Shown here one piece after another: positions 44,450 through 54,663 of a stretch of DNA of 64,000 nucleotides. The notes beneath the pieces were generated by a model. It was not told where the DNA came from. It ran no database searches and saw only the letters and a list, made by a program, of their open reading frames with translations. Origin of the DNA: Clostridia bacterium. Its GTDB lineage: Bacteria > Bacillota > DSM-12270 > Thermacetogeniales > Thermacetogeniaceae. Position numbers and translations under genes: made by a program. The stretch covers positions 1 through 64,000 of the forward strand of contig CADDZD010000002.1 in the NCBI GenBank assembly GCA_902812385.1. Direction: 5' to 3'. Position 1 is the first letter of the stretch. Each line of letters opens with the position of its first letter.

Positions 44450-46618
44450 TCAAGAAGGCACAACCCTGTGGACTTCAAGCACATCGCTGACCCGGCTGAC
44501 TTTCTGAATAACAGAATACAAATGTTCCAGGTCCCGGATTTCCAGCTTGAGATTTACCAGAGCCATTTTGTCCTTTTTAGACCGTGCATTCACCGCATTG
44601 ATAATCGTCTTGGTATCCATAATTGTATTCATAATATCCGTAGTAAGCTGCGGCCGGTCAAGCGCCTTAACCTCGATCTCCACCTGGTAGGTCGCCGGGG
44701 TGCCTGCTTCCCAGCTGACCTCAATCATCCGCTCCCTCTCCTCTTGAGAATGATAGGCAATGTTCGGACAATCCGCCCTGTGTACGGAAATCCCTCTTCC
44801 CCGTGTAATATAACCGATAATCTTATCTCCAGGCAAGGGGTTACAACAGTGGGAAAGGTGCACCGCAAGATTTCTTTCCCCTTTGACCGTAACGCCTGAT
44901 GTAACAGGACGCGGTTTCTCAGGTATCTTTACCAAGAGGTTGTTTTCAGTAGCAACCGGGGTTGTCTCTTTCTGGCTTTCTTCCCGGACGGTCTTCACTA
45001 TTTGGGCGGGGTTGACTGCCCCATCACCGATACCGGCAAACAGGGCCTCGGCCGTCTGAAAACCAAAACGGCGCGCCAGTTTTTCGATGACATCTAATTT
45101 AAAGAAGCTTGAAAACTCCAGCCCGGCACGGCGCACCTCCTTTTCCAGGAGGTCCCTTCCCCGCAGGACATTCTCTTCCCGCTTCTCCCTCTTAAACCAC
45201 TGGCGGATGCGGTTTTTCGCCTGGGAGGTTTTGACGAACAGGAGCCAGTCCCGGCTGGGGCCGTTGCTCTGTTTGGAAGTCAGGATCTCCACGATGTCCC
45301 CATTGGCAAGCTGGTGGTCGAGAGGGACAATCCTCCCGTTGACTTTGGCTCCTATGCAGCGGTTCCCGACCTCGGTATGGATCTTGTATGCAAAATCGAC
45401 GGGAACGGAGCCCGCCGGTAGCTCGACCACATCCCCCTTGGGGGTGAAAACAAACACCACGTCAGAGAAAAGATCGATCTTGAGGGACTCCATAAATTCC
45501 TTGGCATCCCTCAGTTCGTGCTGCCACTCAAGGATTTGCCTCAGCCAGGAAAGCTTTTCTTCAAATTGCACATCCGAAGGTTTCCCACCCTCTTTGTACT
45601 TCCAGTGAGCGGCGATGCCGTATTCGGCCGTCCGGTGCATCTCATGGGTCCTGATCTGGAGTTCAAAGGGTTGGCCGAAAGGACCCACCAGGGTCGTATG
45701 CAGTGACTGGTACATGTTCGGCTTGGGCATGGCGATGTAATCCTTGAAGCGCCCAGGGATCGGTTTCCACATGGTATGCACAATGCCAAGGGTTGCGTAG
45801 CAGTCACGCACCGTATTGACGATCACCCTGACGGCAATCAGGTCGTAAATCTCCGCCAGGCTCTTATTCTGAGTTATCATCTTGTGATATATACTGTACA
45901 GGTTCTTCGGCCTTCCGGATATTTCTGCCTCAATCCCTGCTTCGGCCAGTTTGTCCCGCAGCTTGGAAATCACCAGGTTAATATAGTCTTCCCGCTCACG
46001 CCGCTTTTTGGCAATGCGGTCTACCAGGTCGTAATACTTCTCCGGTTCCAAATAACGGAAAGCCAGGTCTTCGATCTCCGACTTGATCTTGTAAATACCA
46101 AGACGATGGGCCAGAGGGGCAAAGATTTCCAGGGTTTCCTGGGCTATTTCCCGCTGTTTTGCTACCGGGTGATGGTTTAATGTGCGCATGTTATGGAGGC
46201 GATCTGCCAGCTTTATTAAGATGACGCGGACGTCCCGCGCCATCGCCAAGAACATTCTGCGCAAATTTTCTGCATGGCTCTCTTCCTTGTTCTTGAACTC
46301 AATCCTGCCCAGTTTCGTTACTCCGGATACGAGAAAGCTAACGTCCGGCCAGAACTGGGATTCGATTTCCTCCAGGGTGACACGGGTGTCTTCCACAACG
46401 TCATGCAGCAGACCGGCAATTATGCTCGTCATGTCCAGTTCCAGTTCGGCCAGAATGCAGGCTACCTCGAGGGGATGCTCAATAAAAGCCTCTCCCGAGT
46501 TGCGAAACTGTCCGGCGTGTGCCCCCTGGGCAAAAAAATAAGCACTCTCAATAAGTTTCCTGTCGAACTTTGGATGGTATGCTTCAATTTTTGAGAGAAG
46601 TTTTGGCAGGCCCATCAT
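44450..46618 (-). CDS. relA: RelA/SpoT (Rel) bifunctional (p)ppGpp synthetase/hydrolase
   Basis: Long Rel protein controlling the stringent response, 722 residues. The HD hydrolase domain (about 25-180) has intact [10 protein letters not shown] and DRLHNMRTL. The synthetase domain contains [13 protein letters not shown] and [28 protein letters not shown] (about 390-450), helical and conserved-cysteine regions and a C-terminal ACT domain follow. With both active sites apparently intact, it should make and break (p)ppGpp, as usual for the single Rel of Firmicutes. The start is one of two adjacent ATG codons. Confidence 0.96.
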   Translation of the reverse strand: MMGLPKLLSKIEAYHPKFDRKLIESAYFFAQGAHAGQFRNSGEAFIEHPLEVACILAELELDMTSIIAGLLHDVVEDTRVTLEEIESQFWPDVSFLVSGVTKLGRIEFKNKEESHAENLRRMFLAMARDVRVILIKLADRLHNMRTLNHHPVAKQREIAQETLEIFAPLAHRLGIYKIKSEIEDLAFRYLEPEKYYDLVDRIAKKRREREDYINLVISKLRDKLAEAGIEAEISGRPKNLYSIYHKMITQNKSLAEIYDLIAVRVIVNTVRDCYATLGIVHTMWKPIPGRFKDYIAMPKPNMYQSLHTTLVGPFGQPFELQIRTHEMHRTAEYGIAAHWKYKEGGKPSDVQFEEKLSWLRQILEWQHELRDAKEFMESLKIDLFSDVVFVFTPKGDVVELPAGSVPVDFAYKIHTEVGNRCIGAKVNGRIVPLDHQLANGDIVEILTSKQSNGPSRDWLLFVKTSQAKNRIRQWFKREKREENVLRGRDLLEKEVRRAGLEFSSFFKLDVIEKLARRFGFQTAEALFAGIGDGAVNPAQIVKTVREESQKETTPVATENNLLVKIPEKPRPVTSGVTVKGERNLAVHLSHCCNPLPGDKIIGYITRGRGISVHRADCPNIAYHSQEERERMIEVSWEAGTPATYQVEIEVKALDRPQLTTDIMNTIMDTKTIINAVNARSKKDKMALVNLKLEIRDLEHLYSVIQKVSRVSDVLEVHRVVPS

Positions 46619-46699
46619 CCATCCCTCAATCGCCGCAACAGAATTCCCGCTTGAATTATCGTATGTTGTGTTTTTTAAACTGTCAAGGGTAGCGCAAAC

Positions 46700-46963
46700 T
46701 CATTTCGATTTTTTCAAACGAGATGCGAATAACCTCTCTTTATTTGCGTAAAAGGAGTCGGGCGACTTTGGACCCCGGGAATGACGCCCCAACAAAATAC
46801 CGGCTACCAGGCCGAATAAAGCCGTCCCAAAAACCACAAACACCAGTGGTATCTGGGGGAATGTCCAGAACAGCAGCTTGATGCTGACAGGTGCTGCATT
46901 CTGTACCGCAAAAATGGAAATCAGAAGGGCAAATACCAGAATTCCCACGATGTAGAAATGCAT
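46700..46963 (-). CDS. LapA/DUF1049 family small membrane protein
   Basis: Small membrane protein of 87 residues related to the LapA (DUF1049) family: two hydrophobic segments (about 3-20 and 38-60) joined by FAVQNAAPVSIKLLFWTFPQIP, with the family pattern of QN and a W-x-x-P turn, then a basic tail. In other bacteria LapA acts with LapB in lipopolysaccharide control, which cannot apply in a Gram-positive; the role here is unknown. The start is ATG 46963 with GGAGG seven bases upstream; the frame is open to 47023. Confidence 0.75.
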   Translation of the reverse strand: MHFYIVGILVFALLISIFAVQNAAPVSIKLLFWTFPQIPLVFVVFGTALFGLVAGILLGRHSRGPKSPDSFYANKERLFASRLKKSK

Positions 46964-47019
46964 GCCACGACCTCCGATTAAAATACAATTCTCTCTTTTA
47001 GATAAAATTCCTCTTGCTT

Positions 47020-47937
47020 TCACCCTTTCCCCGAATACGAATCACAGGGTTCGGGGCATGTCAGGCAATCGTCCCCGTTCCGGCAGGGTTCGACATGAAT
47101 CAGGACATGTGAACCCGGAAACCTGTCCTTGACGGCTTTTTCAATATCATCGCATAATTCGTGGCTTACGGCGATAGTTCTCGTTTCCGGGACAACCAGA
47201 TGCAGGTCAATGTGGCGCTCCGAACCCGCCTTGCGGGTGCGCAGCTTGTGAAAGCTGATGTACTGCGATCCGTAATCATCAATTATCTGTTTAATGATCT
47301 CTTCCTCGTCGGACGGCAAACTGGTATCAAGCAACGGGAAGAAGGCCTTTACCGTTAAATCAAAAGAGGCCTTGATGATCAGCAATGCCACGGCGATGGC
47401 AATGAGAGGGTCGAGGATCTGGTAGCCGGTAAGCAAGAGAAGAATTAAACCGGCGGCAACGCCCAGGGATGTGTAAACATCTGTTCTCAGGTGCCAGGCA
47501 TCCGCCTCCAGAGCCACAGAATCGGTGGCTTTGGCAGTTTTCATGAGCATGGTAGAAATAACGTAATTCACTACCCCAGAAAAAGCCATTACGATTAAGC
47601 CCCAGACAGGAGTCTCCACCCGGGCGCCGACCAACAATTTGTGGACCGCTTCCCGGATTATCCAGATAGCTGCTATGAATATCAGAATCGCCTCGATAAC
47701 CCCTGAGATATTTTCAATCTTGCCGTGTCCATACTGGTGCTGTTCGTCCGGCGGCTTGCCGCTCTGACGAACAGCAAACAGGGCCAGCAATGCGGCAAGC
47801 AGGTCAAGACCGGAGTGGATCGCCTCTGAAATCACACTGACAGAGTTGATTGCAATTCCGACGACCAACTTAAAAAGCACAAGCAAGGTGTTTGATAAAA
47901 CAGATAGCTGGGCCATTTTGACCTTTTTATTATTCAC
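47020..47937 (-). CDS. Cation diffusion facilitator family transporter
   Basis: CDF-family metal/proton antiporter, 305 residues, six membrane spans. Metal-site residues are seen in SEAIHSGLDLLAAL (span 2) and ALEADAWHLRTDVYTSLG (span 5), i.e. the HxxxD pattern. The cytoplasmic domain from about residue 205 includes SFHKLRTRKAGSERHIDLHLVVP. The tail adds four cysteines (CRNGDDC, CPEPC) that could bind metal. The start is GTG at 47937 after GGGGG. A leader with attenuator-like structure precedes it. Metal identity is not readable. Confidence 0.9.
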   Translation of the reverse strand: MNNKKVKMAQLSVLSNTLLVLFKLVVGIAINSVSVISEAIHSGLDLLAALLALFAVRQSGKPPDEQHQYGHGKIENISGVIEAILIFIAAIWIIREAVHKLLVGARVETPVWGLIVMAFSGVVNYVISTMLMKTAKATDSVALEADAWHLRTDVYTSLGVAAGLILLLLTGYQILDPLIAIAVALLIIKASFDLTVKAFFPLLDTSLPSDEEEIIKQIIDDYGSQYISFHKLRTRKAGSERHIDLHLVVPETRTIAVSHELCDDIEKAVKDRFPGSHVLIHVEPCRNGDDCLTCPEPCDSYSGKG

Positions 47938-47969
47938 CGGATTACCCCCTCAACGCCTGTTCCTCATAT

Positions 47970-48007
47970 AAAAAGGGACCTCACCAAGTTATGCTTGATG
48001 AAGTCCC
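47970..48007 (-). terminator. Terminator hairpin in the cation-efflux leader
   Basis: On the minus strand GGGACTTCATCAAG and CTTGGTGAGGTCCC form an uninterrupted 14-bp stem (with G-U pairs) around CATAA, followed by TTTTT. It lies only about 33 bases before the efflux gene start, so it ends or limits transcription before the gene, not after cobT alone. Part of its left arm (TTCATC, 47997-48002) can pair instead with GATGAA (48014-48019), a possible antiterminator. Confidence 0.8.
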
Positions 48008-48066
48008 ACGGGATTCATCACCCGCTGCCTTAAGGCCCGGTTAATAACTTAACCTGACTTTTTTCA
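48008..48066 (-). promoter_or_regulatory. Possible metal-responsive attenuator leader
   Basis: Between the promoter and the terminator hairpin lie about 60 bases with several small helices (CTGA/TCAG, GCCTTAAGGC, CGGG/CCCG) and the antiterminator arm GATGAA. Promoter, folded leader, antiterminator/terminator and efflux gene in this order suggest a riboswitch or other attenuation control. I compared it by eye with NiCo, manganese and fluoride riboswitches and found no secure match. Confidence 0.45.
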
Positions 48067-48073
48067 GTTAGAT

Positions 48074-48102
48074 ATTCTAACATACGTTGGGGTTTCGAGC
48101 AA
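48074..48102 (-). promoter_or_regulatory. Candidate sigma-A promoter of the cation-efflux leader
   Basis: TTGCTC (48097-48102) and TAGAAT (48074-48079) on the minus strand, spacing 17. It starts just beyond the cobT stop and would produce a leader of about 130 bases. Confidence 0.55.
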
Positions 48103-48133
48103 TTAATATGACAAGGAAATTTGAGAAAAAATG

Positions 48134-49189
48134 TTATAATACCATCTCCCCTGTAACTCCCGCCTCATCAAAGGTGGCCATCTCTCTTAGGATGCGCAGG
48201 GCAGCCTCGATCAGATGGAAGGCCAGCACTGCTCCGGTTCCTTCTCCGAGTCGCATGTGCATATGCAGCATCGGTTTAAGCCCCAACCAGTTGAGCATCA
48301 CCTGGTGTCCCGGTTCCTCGGAAAGATGTGAAGCAAGCATGTAATTGACTGAACGAGGAGCCAGGGAACGGGCGATCATTGCCGCCGCACCTGAAATAAA
48401 GCCATCGATCACAACCGGCACCCTTGCCGCAGCTGCCCCCAGGATCACCCCGGCCAGCCCACCGATTTCAAATCCACCCACCTTTGCCAGGACGTCAAGA
48501 CCGTCGCGGGGATCGGGATTGTTTATCCTTAAGGCTTTCTCAACCACTTTTATCTTGCGCTGAACACCCGGCTGATCCAGGCCGGTTCCCTTACCTGCAA
48601 GCATAGCCACCGGAAAACCGGTAAACGCAGCCAAAATGGCCGTACTGGGGGTGGTATTCCCGATCCCCATATCTCCGGTTGCCAGCAGTTCCGTCCCGCC
48701 GGCTATCTCCTGTGTGGCAACTTCGATCCCCGCCTCCACTGCGGCCCGGGCCTGGTCAGGTGTCATGGCAGGCCCGGCTGCAAGATTGTTGGTACCCGAT
48801 CCAATCCGCCGCACCACCAGCCCCGGGGCATCCACCGGGGTGATCATCCCCATGTCAACACAAACAACCCGTGCCCCCGCCTGCCTGGAGAGAACGTTAA
48901 TAGCCGCTCCACCCCGGAGAAAATTCAATACCATCTGGGGGGTCACCTCCTGGGGAAAGGCACTAACCCCCTCGCTACAAACTCCGTGATCCCCGGCCAT
49001 GGTAATCACGGCTTTTCTTTCCAGCCACGGCTGGCTCTTACCCGTGATCCCGGCAATCTGAGCAGCCACGTCCTCCAGCATGCCCAGGCTTCCGGGCGGC
49101 TTTGTCAAATTGTCAGATCTGCGCCGCGCCGCCTCCTGGGCCTGCTCGTCAAGCTCTCTGATCTTGGCAATGGTCTCCTCCAGCAACAT
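48134..49189 (-). CDS. cobT: Nicotinate-nucleotide--dimethylbenzimidazole phosphoribosyltransferase
   Basis: CobT activates the lower-ligand base for cobalamin assembly, 351 residues. Signatures are LTKPPGSLGMLE near residue 27, VITMAGDHGVCSEGVSAFPQEVT, GDMGIGNTTPSTAI, and the catalytic glutamate near the end in LGEGTGAVLAFHLIEAALRIL. No other cobalamin genes are in the window. It is controlled by the cobalamin riboswitch and terminator directly upstream. Confidence 0.96.
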   Translation of the reverse strand: MLLEETIAKIRELDEQAQEAARRRSDNLTKPPGSLGMLEDVAAQIAGITGKSQPWLERKAVITMAGDHGVCSEGVSAFPQEVTPQMVLNFLRGGAAINVLSRQAGARVVCVDMGMITPVDAPGLVVRRIGSGTNNLAAGPAMTPDQARAAVEAGIEVATQEIAGGTELLATGDMGIGNTTPSTAILAAFTGFPVAMLAGKGTGLDQPGVQRKIKVVEKALRINNPDPRDGLDVLAKVGGFEIGGLAGVILGAAAARVPVVIDGFISGAAAMIARSLAPRSVNYMLASHLSEEPGHQVMLNWLGLKPMLHMHMRLGEGTGAVLAFHLIEAALRILREMATFDEAGVTGEMVL

Positions 49190-49219
49190 GATACCAGCTC
49201 CTTTTCATTATTGATAAAA

Positions 49220-49256
49220 ATATCAAAAGTCCCCAACCATCCAGGCTGGGGACTTT
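49220..49256 (-). terminator. Riboswitch-controlled terminator before cobT
   Basis: On the minus strand AAAGTCCCCA and TGGGGACTTT form a 10-bp stem, continued by T residues. It lies between the cobalamin aptamer and the cobT start, which fits premature termination when cobalamin is bound. Confidence 0.85.
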
Positions 49257-49272
49257 ACCATCATCCCTTGCA

Positions 49273-49442
49273 CAACCCGATAACAGGCAGGTCTCCTGGC
49301 TCACAGATCACCCTCCCCCGATCCTTCCCCGGCTGGTGAACCAAGCGGGTGGCTCCTTCGGGTTCGTCCCTGCTTACAGTGGCGGGACCGCTCAGGATTT
49401 GCACCTGATTCCCTATTCTCCCTTGCGGGCACCTGTTACCCG
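49273..49442 (-). promoter_or_regulatory. Cobalamin riboswitch
   Basis: Read on the minus strand, the region has the conserved cobalamin aptamer pieces in order: a closing stem with AACAGGTGCC, GGGAATCAGGTGCAAATCCTG, the strongly conserved GCGGTCCCGCCACTGTAA, GAGCCAGGAGACCTGCC, and the return arm. It directly precedes a terminator and cobT, so high cobalamin should shut the gene off. Confidence 0.93.
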
Positions 49443-49519
49443 TATTATTAAGTTAGCACTCAGACAACTCTATCTTAATTTTGTTCCATCCTTTTGTCAA
49501 TAAGGAGTTTCATCAAATA

Positions 49520-50383
49520 TTAACGTGCAGAAGCCTCCTTCAAGCGTCGTAAATCGTACCATAGCGGGCTGGCATTGAAGATCGAGGAGTATGCCCCGCT
49601 GAGCACGCCGATCAACAGGGTGATCATAAATGGTCTGATTGTTATGCCGCCAAAAATGATCAGGGCAACCAGGCAGAAGACAACGGTTAAAACGGTGTTG
49701 ATGGAACGGGTCAGGGTCTGCATGATGCTGTGATGGATCAGCTCGTCGAGCGGCTGATCCTTCTTGCGCATGCGCAGGTTCTCCCGGATCCGGTCAAAAA
49801 TAACGATGGTATCGTGAATCGAATAACCCACAATTGTCAGGAGGGCGGCAATAAAAGCGCTGTCCACCTCCAACTGAAAAATTGAAACCAACCCCACAGT
49901 TACCAAGATATCGTGGACTAATGCCAGAATAGCGGCTACGCCCTGAAGAAACTCAAACCTGATGGCAATATAAACCAGCATCAGGGCAAAGGCAATCAAA
50001 ACAGAGAGAATCGCCTTATTACGCAGTTCCTTTCCTATAGTAGGCCCCACCTTATCATTCCGCAGCAGTTTCATGCTTCCGATCTTTTGTGAAAGGCCTT
50101 TAAGCAGTTTGTCGTTTTCCTCCTGACTCAAATCCTTGGTGCGAATCAGCACGGTGTTGCCAGGGGAGGTCTGGATCTGGCTGTCCTTACCCAAACCCAG
50201 GTCCCCGAGCAGATTCCGTATATCCTCAACTTTCACCGCGTGGTCAAATCTGACCTCCACCAGGCTTCCACCGGTAAAGTCGATTCCATAATTCAGTCCC
50301 CATTTATAGACAGAAACCATTCCCGGGATAATGATCAACAGGGAGAAGATATACCAATACTTTCTTATTCTTATCAGGTTCAC
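49520..50383 (-). CDS. secF: Protein translocase subunit SecF
   Basis: SecF, partner of SecD in the proton-driven part of protein export, about 287 residues with six membrane spans. The extracellular P1-like part follows the first span, with YGIDFTGGSLVEVRF. The conserved membrane region includes GYSIHDTIVIFDRIRENLR and TRSINTVLTV. The start is GTG 50383 because AGGAGG, overlapping the secD stop, lies nine bases upstream; an ATG at 50407 would overlap secD more. It is separate from SecD, as in most Clostridia. Confidence 0.95.
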   Translation of the reverse strand: MNLIRIRKYWYIFSLLIIIPGMVSVYKWGLNYGIDFTGGSLVEVRFDHAVKVEDIRNLLGDLGLGKDSQIQTSPGNTVLIRTKDLSQEENDKLLKGLSQKIGSMKLLRNDKVGPTIGKELRNKAILSVLIAFALMLVYIAIRFEFLQGVAAILALVHDILVTVGLVSIFQLEVDSAFIAALLTIVGYSIHDTIVIFDRIRENLRMRKKDQPLDELIHHSIMQTLTRSINTVLTVVFCLVALIIFGGITIRPFMITLLIGVLSGAYSSIFNASPLWYDLRRLKEASAR

Positions 50384-50396
50384 TATCAGACGCCTC

Positions 50397-51782
50397 CTAT
50401 ACTCCATATGCCCTGGGATTCAGTACCAACCTCGACCTCGCCAGCAGGTGCAGGACGAAGCGGGTAAAGGTAACCGCCGTAAACAGGCTCGTCAGCACAC
50501 CGATGGCAAGGGTTACCGCAAAGCCCCTGATCGGTCCCGTACCGAAATAGTAGAGGACCGCCGCGGCAATCAGGGTATTGGCGTTGCAGTCCAGGATCGT
50601 GCGGATGGCGTGCTGGAAACCGGCGTCAAAGGCGGAGCGCAACGTCTTCCCTGCCCGCAGTTCCTCTTTCAAACGCTCATAGATCAGGATGTTGGAATCC
50701 ACCGCCATACCTATGGAGAGGATAAAGGCGGCAATCCCCGGCAGTGTGAGGGTTGCCTTTATTAGGATAAATATCCCCGCTACAATAATGGTGTAAACAA
50801 TGAGAGATAAATCGGCCACAATACCAGGTACCCGGTAGTACACGATCATAAAGAGAAATACCAGGGCCAGTCCGATAATTCCGGCCCGGACGCTGCGGTC
50901 CAGGGAATCTTTCCCGAGCAGCGGTCCCACACTGCGCTTTTCGAGCAGCTTCACCTTCACCGGAAGGGCTCCCGAGCGGAGCAGCACCGCATCGTGTTGG
51001 GCATCTTCCAGGGTTTTGTACCCGCCGTGGATCACTGCCTCTCCTCCGGTAATCGGCCCCTCAACAACAGGATTAGTCAAAATTTTACCATCCAGGTAAA
51101 TGGCAATCCGCTTATTAACGTTTGCCGTGGTGACCTCCCCGAAAATCTTTGCGCCCTCTTTATTGAATTTAAGGGCCACTTCAGGTTCGTTGTTGTTCGG
51201 ATTTAACTGGGCCCTGGCATCCTGGAGGTATTTTCCTGTAAGAACTGTCTTACCGTCCTCGGTTTTGAACTCCAGACGGGCCGTGCGCGGCAGAATGCGC
51301 ACCACTTCCTCGGGGTCCTTCACTCCAGGAAGCTCCACCACCACCCGTCTTGTGCCCTCCTTCTGGATGATCGGCTCTGCCACACCCAGGGCGTCAATAC
51401 GGTTCCTGAAAATCCCCATGAGCCGCGTGATCGAATCCGGGGTCACCGGAGAATCCGGCGTTGGAACCGCCTCGTAGACTACATGAACGCCTCCTTTAAG
51501 ATCAAGTCCCAAACGCTTTTGCAGTTGCTGCTCCAGAGGTTTGGCCACAAAGACGGCTACGGCAAATATGAGCACCACCAGCAGGAACAGTTTTCCTGCC
51601 TCCAGCCAGTTAACAGGTTCTTTCGTCTCTTTCACAGGGCCGGTCGGCTGCTGTCCCTTGACGGAGCTTTTTGCACCATCTTGCGGAGGTGCCGCTGCAA
51701 TCCGTTCGCTTTCAGGGCGGACCATTTGCTGCTGTTTTTTCCTCGACCCTTTTCCTCGCTGTTCCTTCTTTCCTGCCACCAC
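50397..51782 (-). CDS. secD: Protein translocase subunit SecD
   Basis: SecD, export-assisting membrane protein of 461 residues. Six membrane spans flank a large extracellular domain. Visible signatures are LGLDLKGGVHVVYEA near residue 94, the LPGVKDPEEV region, and the C-terminal VDSNILIYERLKEELRAGKTLRSAFDAGF. The N-terminus is odd: about 60 residues rich in lysine, glutamine and proline come before the first span, longer than usual; the GTG at 51782 has a GGGGAG site and a later start is possible. Confidence 0.94.
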   Translation of the reverse strand: MVAGKKEQRGKGSRKKQQQMVRPESERIAAAPPQDGAKSSVKGQQPTGPVKETKEPVNWLEAGKLFLLVVLIFAVAVFVAKPLEQQLQKRLGLDLKGGVHVVYEAVPTPDSPVTPDSITRLMGIFRNRIDALGVAEPIIQKEGTRRVVVELPGVKDPEEVVRILPRTARLEFKTEDGKTVLTGKYLQDARAQLNPNNNEPEVALKFNKEGAKIFGEVTTANVNKRIAIYLDGKILTNPVVEGPITGGEAVIHGGYKTLEDAQHDAVLLRSGALPVKVKLLEKRSVGPLLGKDSLDRSVRAGIIGLALVFLFMIVYYRVPGIVADLSLIVYTIIVAGIFILIKATLTLPGIAAFILSIGMAVDSNILIYERLKEELRAGKTLRSAFDAGFQHAIRTILDCNANTLIAAAVLYYFGTGPIRGFAVTLAIGVLTSLFTAVTFTRFVLHLLARSRLVLNPRAYGV

Positions 51783-51802
51783 TTTCTCCCCTTCCGCTAA
51801 AT

Positions 51803-52474
51803 TTAAAGCAGCTTATTTCTGTTTATTTCAAGACCGAATTTACAGCCCAAGAAGTTGGCGGCACGCCTGCAGAGAAGCATGCGTGTCAAAAATATCTCGA
51901 AATAATCCATTACCGGGCTGATTTCCGGGTTGATCTGAAGTTCAAGCACAATCGTCCTTCTCGCTTCCTCCACCCTTAAAAAAGAACGCTCTACGGCAAA
52001 ATTGACGCGGTCGTGAATGTCAAAACTCGCCTGTACACGGTTTCTCACCCTGGTCCGGTGAACATCGGATTTGTCGGCAAGAATAAGCGCCGCGGCAACA
52101 TTGCTGACCGGCTGGCCGGTGGTTTCATCGTGGTTTCCGATTGCGGCCACCACAGTAGCTATCTCCTCCGGGTCCATCCCTAACCTGTCCAGGATAAAAT
52201 AAGCCAGGACACCACCGGACAAATGATGTCCTTCCCTGTTGATGACGTTTCCGATATCATGCAGGTAGCCTGCAATGGCAGCAAGCTCTGCCTCCCGGCG
52301 GGGGAATCCCAATCTTTTAATTACATTTGAAGCAATACTCGAAACCAGGTTGAGGTGCCGGAATCCATGTTCGGTGAACCCCATCACACCTAAATTTTCG
52401 TTGCCGATGCGTATCAAAGTGTCCGCATAGATATCCTTTTTAACATCGTCCAACGTTACTGCTTTTTCCTGCAC
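51803..52474 (-). CDS. HD-domain phosphohydrolase
   Basis: HD-domain protein of about 223 residues. The metal-binding set is present: GFRHLNLVSSIA (His), YLHDIGN (His-Asp), HHLSGGVLAYFIL and IGNHDETTG. The part after residue 150 (RNRVQASFDIHDRVNFAVERS) matches a family commonly found beside secDF in Clostridia. A nucleotide or phosphate ester is a likely substrate, but none is known to me. The start is set at GTG 52474 after GGGGAG; the frame is open to a TTG at 52495. Confidence 0.82.
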   Translation of the reverse strand: MQEKAVTLDDVKKDIYADTLIRIGNENLGVMGFTEHGFRHLNLVSSIASNVIKRLGFPRREAELAAIAGYLHDIGNVINREGHHLSGGVLAYFILDRLGMDPEEIATVVAAIGNHDETTGQPVSNVAAALILADKSDVHRTRVRNRVQASFDIHDRVNFAVERSFLRVEEARRTIVLELQINPEISPVMDYFEIFLTRMLLCRRAANFLGCKFGLEINRNKLL

Positions 52475-52545
52475 AACCACCTGCTCCCCGGGCAAACAAA
52501 AATCAACTTATATATATTCTCCTTTTTTTTTGTAGAATCCTCTTT

Positions 52546-52983
52546 TTAAACGCTATTTTTCGTCAGCATCCGCCACTTCTGTAGTATCTTTTGCCTGGCC
52601 TGCAGGCGCTGCACCGCACTCAATCCTAAACTCAACTTGATGGCTTCATCCACCTTCAGCATAGTTGCCGCGTCAGGACGCCCTAAATAATTATCCCTCC
52701 TAAAACAGGACTTGTCTACCGTCCGGATCTGGGTAAATAATGCCACATGATCGGTAGCCAGACCGTTGCTTCCTCCCGCCTTCAAAACCACTCCGAGCAT
52801 AGAGTTTTTTAACTTGAGGTTAGGGAAAAGGGGTACGACGATGATCGAATTGCAGTAGCGGTTTCCAATGTCGTTCTGGATCACCAGTACGGGTTGTTTA
52901 ACCTTGGTACAACCATCACCGCCGAGTTCCAGCAGATAAATGTCCCCCCGTTCCACGCAAAAGCCGCGCTTTGTCGATAACAC
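52546..52983 (-). CDS. PemK/MazF family endoribonuclease toxin
   Basis: MazF/PemK-fold protein, about 145 residues. The core begins VERGDIYLLELGG, with QPVLVIQNDIGNRYCNSIIVVPLFP and HVALFTQIRTVDKS, the strands that form the RNA-cleaving site in this family. The start is placed at GTG 52983, eight bases after GGGGGAG; ATG 53019 and a TTG at 53133 are in frame. I see no convincing antitoxin upstream, so it is an orphan toxin, a housekeeping relative, or is paired elsewhere. Confidence 0.75.
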   Translation of the reverse strand: MLSTKRGFCVERGDIYLLELGGDGCTKVKQPVLVIQNDIGNRYCNSIIVVPLFPNLKLKNSMLGVVLKAGGSNGLATDHVALFTQIRTVDKSCFRRDNYLGRPDAATMLKVDEAIKLSLGLSAVQRLQARQKILQKWRMLTKNSV

Positions 52984-53282
52984 CGCTACCTCTCCCCCGT
53001 CTCTCTCATTACCTGCCATAGAAGTATGTTTTCCCCTTTTTCCCAGAGATTTGAGACCTGGCAAGGAAGGGCGCTTATCCTCAAGTAATCGGAGCGCAAA
53101 CGCCTCATTAACATTACTTCTTGATACCAACACCGGCAGGTTTTAAATAACATATCGCATAAGAAACTTATCTTGAGCCGCATCCAGACCAACTCCCCGG
53201 GATTATCTATTACCACATATTGGACATCAATAAAATGCGTTCCTGCTGCATGTTTTGTCTCATTTACTGTAATTTTGTTGAA

Positions 53283-54434
<1,152 letters not shown>

Positions 54435-54455
54435 CTACCAGAGCGGAATAAACTG

Positions 54456-54663
54456 TCTGGTTATCCTTGCAGGCGTAGCAACCTACGGAGGTTGTTACTC
54501 GCCCTTAACGAGGAGCAGCTCACGGCAGCCGAACTGAGGCATGGATGCCGAAGTAGCCGACTCCGATGCATGGATGCAGCGTAGGAGGCGGTCGGCTGCC
54601 GTCTGCGACGAGTTTTAGGGCGAGTTAAACCGGAGTCCGGGAGCAAGCGCAAGGATAACCAGA
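54456..54663. repeat. Foldback structured repeat element, copy 2
   Basis: A 208-base near-palindromic element between queA and tgt. TCTGGTTATCCTTGC (54456-54470) and its perfect reverse complement (54649-54663) are 15-base terminal arms. ACTCGCCCTTAA pairs with TTAGGGCGAGT, and CGGCAGCCGA with TCGGCTGCCG. At the tip two small hairpins, GGCATGGATGCC (54538-54549) and TGCATGGATGCA (54567-54578), carry the same loop. The element matches copy 1 (135-505) in inverted orientation, including a 39-base stretch with one mismatch near the end. Confidence 0.75.

Noticed and set aside
52986-53216. Small ORF of 76 codons as the MazF antitoxin
   Set aside because: It overlaps the mazF frame and has no ribbon-helix-helix or AbrB pattern. 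Composition looks like a shadow.
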